This document shows positions 59,435-64,000 of a stretch of DNA of 64,000 bases, in pieces. The stretch is from SZAS-18 sp038322235 (GTDB lineage: Bacteria > Verrucomicrobiota > Verrucomicrobiia > Chthoniobacterales > SZAS-18). Under the pieces are notes generated by a model. The model had not been told where the DNA came from. It saw only the letters and a list, made by a program, of their open reading frames with translations, and did no database searches. Within the stretch, counting starts at the first letter, position 1. Each line of letters opens with the position of its first letter. The translations under genes were made by a program, and so were the position numbers. Where the stretch lies: the NCBI GenBank assembly GCA_038322235.1, contig JBBQFQ010000014.1:1-64000 (forward strand). The letters are read 5' to 3'.

Positions 59435-60283
59435 TCAGATCAACGCCAGCAGGACGGCGGCAACGCTGAGGATTTTCATGCTTTGATTCTGATCGATTCC
59501 GATCAGGCCCACGGTCGAATCGAGGAGGAAATTGATCTCGGCCCCGAGCTGGGTGTCGTATTCGCGCAGCGAGAGAATGTCCCGCTCCAGGACGCGCAGG
59601 CGAGAGGTGAGGGTGGGGCTGAGCCACTCGGCCGCATTGCTCACGAAGAAAGGGAGGAGATTGGAAATGCTCAGCGAGGATTCGCGCAGACTGGAGACGA
59701 GGGCATTCCGCCGGCCGAGCCGCTGGATGACGGACTTCAGACCGCCCGGGCCGGAGAGCTTGCGATCACCCTTGGGCTCGGAAAAAACTTCGAGCGACAT
59801 GACGTTCAGATCCTGTTCGATCAGCCGGAGCGTGCTTGCGATGTGCCCGATGACGGACTCGAGCAATTCGACCAGCGCGGCATCGGGCGACTTGAAGCCG
59901 CGGACATTTTTTCGGCGAGTGGGACCGGTGAACAGGCGCAGGGCGTGGTGATCCGAGTGCCGAATGCTGAGGAGAAAATCCTTCGTGGCGACGAACCCCA
60001 CCGACATGTTGGTGGGAATCGCGACCTCGTAGCAATGCAGCCAGCAGAACATGAAGAGCTGGCCATCGCGTTCGAAGAGCCGGCTGGATTCCTCGATCTC
60101 GTGCATCTCGTCGTGCGACGGGAGGTCGATGTTCAGAGCCGCGGTCGCGAGCTGCGTCTCCTCCGCGGTGGGATCGTGCAGATCGATCCAGAGCGCTCCC
60201 TTCATTTTTTCGGCGGCGGACTTGAAATCGGCGGAGTCGATTTCGGCGAGAAGATGTTCCCCGCGGTTCAGGGTGCGAATCAT
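59435..60283 (-). CDS. CorA-like protein truncated before the pore
   Basis: The 282-residue protein resembles the cytoplasmic part of CorA Mg2+/Co2+ channels: WIDLHDPTAEETQL, PSHDEMHEIEESSRLFERDG, KDFLLSIRHSDHHALRLF, then the long stalk helix (residues about 140-265) ending NQSMKILSVAAVLLALI. In CorA this K-x-L-T segment opens TM1 and is followed by the pore loop with GMN and TM2. Here the protein ends after about 12 hydrophobic residues with no GMN. The next gene begins 8 bp on, so no missing half is available in another frame. It cannot form a standard CorA pore. Confidence 0.8.
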   Translation of the reverse strand: MIRTLNRGEHLLAEIDSADFKSAAEKMKGALWIDLHDPTAEETQLATAALNIDLPSHDEMHEIEESSRLFERDGQLFMFCWLHCYEVAIPTNMSVGFVATKDFLLSIRHSDHHALRLFTGPTRRKNVRGFKSPDAALVELLESVIGHIASTLRLIEQDLNVMSLEVFSEPKGDRKLSGPGGLKSVIQRLGRRNALVSSLRESSLSISNLLPFFVSNAAEWLSPTLTSRLRVLERDILSLREYDTQLGAEINFLLDSTVGLIGIDQNQSMKILSVAAVLLALI

Positions 60284-60323
60284 GGGCGGGGTCCGGGGGG
60301 AATCGAGGTCGCGGGTGGGCGGG

Positions 60324-62960
60324 CTAGACGACGAGTCCAGCGGGAGTGACGACTTGCGTCAAGCCGTCCGGCGGCGGCACCGCCTCGAGCAGCCGCGCGT
60401 GCGCGAGCCGGTCACGCGGGCCCGCCGCCTGGGCGATGCGGCGGAGCGGCAGCATGCCATTGGCGAGCGCGAGGAGGGCCGAGACGTTGTTGAAGAAGAC
60501 CGAGTGCCAGATGTTGAAGCCGAGCAGAAAGACGCCGGCGATGCAAAAAACGTTCGGCCCGAGAATCATGTGCCAGCTCCGCTGCACGTTTTGCTCGAGG
60601 TTCCGGGAGAGATCGAAGAGCGTGCAGAGCTTCGCGATGTTCTCCTCCATGAAGACGACCTGGGCCGTGTCCGTGGCGATGCTCGAGGCTCCCCGCATGG
60701 AGATCGAGACGTCCGCCTGGCGGAGCGCGACGGCGTCGTTGATGCCATCGCCGACGAAGCAGACCGTCCGGCCTTCATCCTGGAGGAGCTTCACGTAGCG
60801 CGCCTTGTCCTCCGGGAGCACCTCCGCGAAGTGGCGGTCCATCCCGAGGGTCTCCGCGAGGCGGCGCGTGGGCGCATCGTGATCTCCGGAGATGATCGCC
60901 ATGTGCTTGATGCCGCGCGCGCGCAGGCCCGCGACGATCCCGAGCGCCTCCGGCCGCGGCGAGGCGCGGAGTTCGAGCACACCGGCGAGTTCACCGTCGA
61001 CGGCCACATTCACGAACGAACTCCCTTCGTGCTGGAACGGCTGCAGCCGGCGGTCGATCTCCGGCGGGATGGCGATGCCCTCCTTGACCATGAAACGACG
61101 GCTTCCCACCTCGACCTTCCGGCCCTCGATCTCGACGACGATCCCAAAGCCGACCTGGTATTTCGAATCGTCGATCTGAGGCAGCGCCTGACCAAACTTC
61201 GCGTAGCGATCCAGGATCGCGCGCGCGATCGGATGCGTGAAATGCTGCTCTGCCGCTGCGGCGAAACGCAACACCGCCGCCTCATTCCATGGCCCGCAGC
61301 ACAGCACTGCGCCGACTTCCGGCGCTGCGCGGGTGAGCGTTCCGGTCTTGTCGAAGAGCACGGTATCCACCCGCCGCACCGTCTCGAGCGCGCGGCCTTC
61401 CTTTACGAGGATCCCATTTTGCGCGCAGGCGGTGAGCGAGGTGAGCAGGCCCAGCGGAGCCGCCATGCGGATCCCGGTGCCGAGATCGGAATTGATCACG
61501 GCGAGTCCGCCGCTCACTCCCAGCGTCACCCCCGCGAAACTGGCCAGGCCCAGCGCCGGAATCACGGCGCGATCGGCCATTTGCTCCCCGCGGGACTGCG
61601 AATCGAGCCGGTAGGCCACGGTTTTCTGCAGGATCGCCGCGATCTTGTTGGACGTCGTCTCACTTCCGGCGCGATCCACGCGCACGTGAATCGATCCGGC
61701 CACGAGGAGCGTCGAGGCCAGAACGCGATCCTTGGGTTCCTTCTCGGCGGGTGAGGATTCACCCGTCAGGGCGTGCTCGTCGAGAATCGCGTCGCCCAGG
61801 AGAATCTCGCCGTCGACCGGGACCACTTCGCCGGTGTGAATGATGACGGTCTCGCCGCGTTTCACCTCGCGGAGGGAGACTTCAATGGGTTCGCCGTCGC
61901 GCAGCACTCGGACCAGACTCGGCTGCCGGCCGAAAGCATCGAGCAGGAGCTGGGTGGACTGCGCCTTGGTTGAGCGCAGGAGGGTACGACCGACGCTCAG
62001 GAACCACGCCGTCATGGCACCCGCGAAGATCTGGCCGGTAAAGAGGCACGCGGAGAAGATGATGCTGTCGAGCACGTCGACGCCGAGGCGTCGCTCCCGC
62101 CGGACCACCGCGTAGGCCCGCCGAAAACTGGGCACGGCCGTCCCGAGCATCACCACCGCACTCACCGGAACGAGCGCCGGCATCGCGAAGGTGGCGGTGG
62201 CGGCGAGGGCGAGCGATCCGCTCGAAACCGGCAGATCGAAGGAGAGCTTCGTTTTCGGCGCCTTGCGCGGCGCGCCCTCGAGCGCGCGATCGAGCGTCGC
62301 GACGATCTGCTGGGCGTGGATGGCGAGCGGATTGAAAACGACCCGGATGCTCCCGGCCCGGCGATGGACCTTGAAGCTCTCGATGCCGATCAGACGCATC
62401 AATTCGCGGTCGAAAAGCGGATGCAGATAACGCTGCCGCATGACCCAGGAATTCCGGATGCGCAGAATCCCCGGCCCCTCCTCGCGCGGCTCCCAGATGC
62501 TCACGACGCGCCCGGTGCGAAAGAAGCGCACGCGCACGTCCTTGCGGGGAAGCCGGGCCACGACACCCCGCGCCACGCGCGGACGATGCGCCTCCGGCGG
62601 AGCGAGCCGGTAGACGGCAGCGAGAGCGCGCAGAACCGGCGCGGGTCCCGCCGCGCCCCGGTGGAAAATGGTCGCCGCCCCGGCGTCCGCATCGATCTCG
62701 ACCTCCCGCACGTCGCGCACGAGGAACGTCGTTTCGAGAAAAGCGATGCACTCGTCTCCGGTCAGACTCCGAAACCACTTCGGATGCTCGATCCGGACCG
62801 CGTCTGGTCCGATCACGCTGAAGCCTGGCGCGACGCGCTTGTCGGCGCGAACCGGTTCGGTAACGACGGGCAACCTGGCCCCGGCCTTTCGGCGAGTCGG
62901 GCCTTTTCCGACCGCGGTCGGGCGGCGCCGCGGACGTCCGATTTCAGCAGGAGCCGTCAC
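60324..62960 (-). CDS. P1B-type metal-transporting ATPase with AAP metal motif
   Basis: The 878-residue protein starts at GTG. The N terminus is Arg-rich (RPRRRP, TRRKAGARL). Two HMA2-like ferredoxin-fold regions (about 50-120, 140-225) lack CxxC. ATPase motifs are intact: TGES 399-402, DKTGTLT 537-543, HP in FTHPIAR near 577, GDGINDA 737-743. The metal-site motif in the membrane helix before the P domain, CPC in most P1B pumps, reads MAAPLGLL (Ala500-Ala501-Pro502), as in the P1B-6 type. Metal specificity is unknown; iron is suggested by the resemblance to ferrosome ATPases. It leads into a CorA-like gene and a dead homologue in one operon. Confidence 0.85.
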   Translation of the reverse strand: MTAPAEIGRPRRRPTAVGKGPTRRKAGARLPVVTEPVRADKRVAPGFSVIGPDAVRIEHPKWFRSLTGDECIAFLETTFLVRDVREVEIDADAGAATIFHRGAAGPAPVLRALAAVYRLAPPEAHRPRVARGVVARLPRKDVRVRFFRTGRVVSIWEPREEGPGILRIRNSWVMRQRYLHPLFDRELMRLIGIESFKVHRRAGSIRVVFNPLAIHAQQIVATLDRALEGAPRKAPKTKLSFDLPVSSGSLALAATATFAMPALVPVSAVVMLGTAVPSFRRAYAVVRRERRLGVDVLDSIIFSACLFTGQIFAGAMTAWFLSVGRTLLRSTKAQSTQLLLDAFGRQPSLVRVLRDGEPIEVSLREVKRGETVIIHTGEVVPVDGEILLGDAILDEHALTGESSPAEKEPKDRVLASTLLVAGSIHVRVDRAGSETTSNKIAAILQKTVAYRLDSQSRGEQMADRAVIPALGLASFAGVTLGVSGGLAVINSDLGTGIRMAAPLGLLTSLTACAQNGILVKEGRALETVRRVDTVLFDKTGTLTRAAPEVGAVLCCGPWNEAAVLRFAAAAEQHFTHPIARAILDRYAKFGQALPQIDDSKYQVGFGIVVEIEGRKVEVGSRRFMVKEGIAIPPEIDRRLQPFQHEGSSFVNVAVDGELAGVLELRASPRPEALGIVAGLRARGIKHMAIISGDHDAPTRRLAETLGMDRHFAEVLPEDKARYVKLLQDEGRTVCFVGDGINDAVALRQADVSISMRGASSIATDTAQVVFMEENIAKLCTLFDLSRNLEQNVQRSWHMILGPNVFCIAGVFLLGFNIWHSVFFNNVSALLALANGMLPLRRIAQAAGPRDRLAHARLLEAVPPPDGLTQVVTPAGLVV

Positions 62961-63012
62961 GTGGGCGGGAGCGAGCCTCGGAGCCGATGGACTGCGCGCG
63001 ATCTCCCGAGAT

Positions 63013-63456
63013 TCAGGTCTTGGCCTCGAACGCCTCGGCGCGCCGCTTCACGGCTTTCCGCACCGCAGTGGGCACCTTTACCTTCGCGGCGGGCTTCGAG
63101 CCGTTGGCTTCCGCCGCCGGCTTCGGAGCCTTCGGAGCGGAGGGGCGGGCGGGTGCCTTCGCGCGTTCGCGGGCGCCGAGCGCGGCTTCCGCCCCCTCGA
63201 CAAAGCCGCGCCGGATCGTGTTCTGCTCGGGCAGCAGTTCCGTCAGGAAGACCGTGCCGTAGACGACGCCGTAGGAGAGTCCGTAGCAAACCTGATAGAT
63301 CGCCGATCCCAGCGCGCGTCGCGTGACCACGGCGGCCCGCTTCGCCGACTCCTGGGCGTTCGTCGCCGCGTGTTCGAAGGACTCCGCCGCCGATTCCAGC
63401 GTGTCGCCCAGCATGGAGAAGGGGTTTGCGTCGGCCGTTTTTGCCTTGGTCTTCAT
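63013..63456 (-). CDS. Small protein with Gly/Tyr-rich hydrophobic core, start of the ATPase operon
   Basis: The 147-residue protein has an amphipathic N terminus (ADANPFSMLGDTLESAAESF), a central hydrophobic Gly/Tyr stretch (QVCYGLSYGVVYGTVFLTEL) and a Lys/Ala/Pro-rich tail. The centre recalls the S-Y-G-V-V-x-x-T stretch of small proteins found next to HMA2-type ATPases. It is 52 bp upstream of the ATPase gene and may be its scaffolding partner. The start codon is chosen as the ATG at 63454-63456. Confidence 0.6.
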   Translation of the reverse strand: MKTKAKTADANPFSMLGDTLESAAESFEHAATNAQESAKRAAVVTRRALGSAIYQVCYGLSYGVVYGTVFLTELLPEQNTIRRGFVEGAEAALGARERAKAPARPSAPKAPKPAAEANGSKPAAKVKVPTAVRKAVKRRAEAFEAKT

Positions 63457-63570
63457 AAGTAATAGTAGTGGAAATGGATCAGTTGGAAAGCCCGCAGCGA
63501 TCGGCAAATGCGACGCTTCCGTAACACCCGGCGTCGTGCCGAACTGCCATGGGAGTCAGAGCGAGGATGA

Positions 63571-64000
63571 TCAAGCGAAAACACTGAAGGCGGCAGCGAA
63601 GAGTCCGATGGCGACGCCGCCCACGATGGCGATGGCGATCAGACCGAGGAGAAAGCCGAGAGCGATCAACCGACCGTCGCGCTCGACCAGACCCAGGCCC
63701 AGGATGAAAATGGCGATGGCGGGCGGCATGTTCGTTCCCGGGACGGGCAGCGCCATCACCAGGGCGAGCAGGAAGACGAATGCTCCGATGATCCGGGTGG
63801 AAAGCGGACCGGTGGTCCAAGCCCACCGCGCGCGGGTTTTGCGCTCCACCTTTTCGAGGTACGGCAGGATGGCCTTGATCGCCTTCTTCAGCGCCTTGCC
63901 GGGGACGGTGCGCTTCAGCAGCCACTCGGGCAGGCGAAGTCCGTCCGCACCCATCACCATCTGGGCCGAAATGAATCCGGTCGGCAGCGACACGATCGCC
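63571..64000 (-). CDS. ExoD family exopolysaccharide synthesis protein (partial)
   Basis: Only the C-terminal 142 codons lie in the window; the gene runs on past the right edge. The segment FISAQMVMGADGLRLPEWLL and the hydrophobic IIGAFVFLLALVMALPVPGT with the following helices match ExoD, a membrane protein implicated in exopolysaccharide production. Three membrane helices are seen in the partial protein. Confidence 0.85.
   Translation of the reverse strand, partial: AIVSLPTGFISAQMVMGADGLRLPEWLLKRTVPGKALKKAIKAILPYLEKVERKTRARWAWTTGPLSTRIIGAFVFLLALVMALPVPGTNMPPAIAIFILGLGLVERDGRLIALGFLLGLIAIAIVGGVAIGLFAAAFSVFA

Overview
The window is GC-rich, densely coding bacterial DNA with no rRNA, tRNA, phage block or CRISPR array that I could see. 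The combination of delta-60 repeat proteins, a CHRD protein with a PEP-CTERM sorting tail, DHCW-type cupin, several very large signal-peptide-bearing proteins, and many GTG starts with weak Shine-Dalgarno sequences points to a Verrucomicrobiota-like member of the PVC group. This is inference from gene content, not a phylogenetic placement.

Layout. 0-5.6 kb: the end of a Glu-Pro repeat protein, a BamE-like lipoprotein, a secreted Asp-box (BNR/VPS10-like) protein and a parallel beta-helix protein. 5.6-16 kb: a run of small, mostly single-gene units on the minus strand (DUF4265-like, SnoaL-like, chlorite-dismutase-family, VOC, DUF5329, patatin, DUF4287/DUF5655, ankyrin) interleaved with two families of about 100-130 bp dispersed repeats. 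16-23 kb: an acetyltransferase, an AT-richer small gene, an SDR, and a tightly overlapping minus-strand operon of fatty acid desaturase (frameshifted), PAP2/AUR1-like enzyme, BtaA-like DUF3419 aminocarboxypropyl transferase, GNAT-like protein and a haem-oxygenase-like diiron oxidase. This looks like an uncharacterised lipid-modification pathway. 24.5-37.2 kb: a three-gene operon encoding exported proteins of 1856, 1119 and 1241 residues with no recognisable enzymatic domain. 37.7-40.5 kb: hydrolase/TetR pair, PEP mutase family enzyme, DHCW cupin. 40.6-48.2 kb: delta-60 protein, beta-roll repeat protein, another exported protein, MOSC protein, CHRD/PEP-CTERM protein.

48.3-52.7 kb is a methionine-salvage locus: mtnK with a small partner gene on the minus strand and, divergently, mtnB, a 31-codon remnant resembling the start of mtnD, and an mtnC-mtnA fusion. 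It is followed by a truncated Rhs fragment with an AT-rich tail and a possible partner membrane protein (52.7-54.4 kb), a roughly 730 bp inverted-repeat element (54.5-55.2 kb), a small HD-type (ppGpp hydrolase-like) gene, and an array of about 34 units of a 20-21 bp palindromic repeat (56.1-56.8 kb).

57-63.5 kb is a five-gene minus-strand operon built round a P1B-type ATPase whose transmembrane metal motif reads AAP instead of CPC. Its partners are a second ATPase homologue that has lost the phosphorylation, TGE and GDGxND motifs, a CorA-like protein ending before its pore, and two small conserved proteins. It resembles the P1B-6/ferrosome type of gene cluster and, with the lipid operon, is the best candidate here for an undescribed system. 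The window ends inside an ExoD-family gene.
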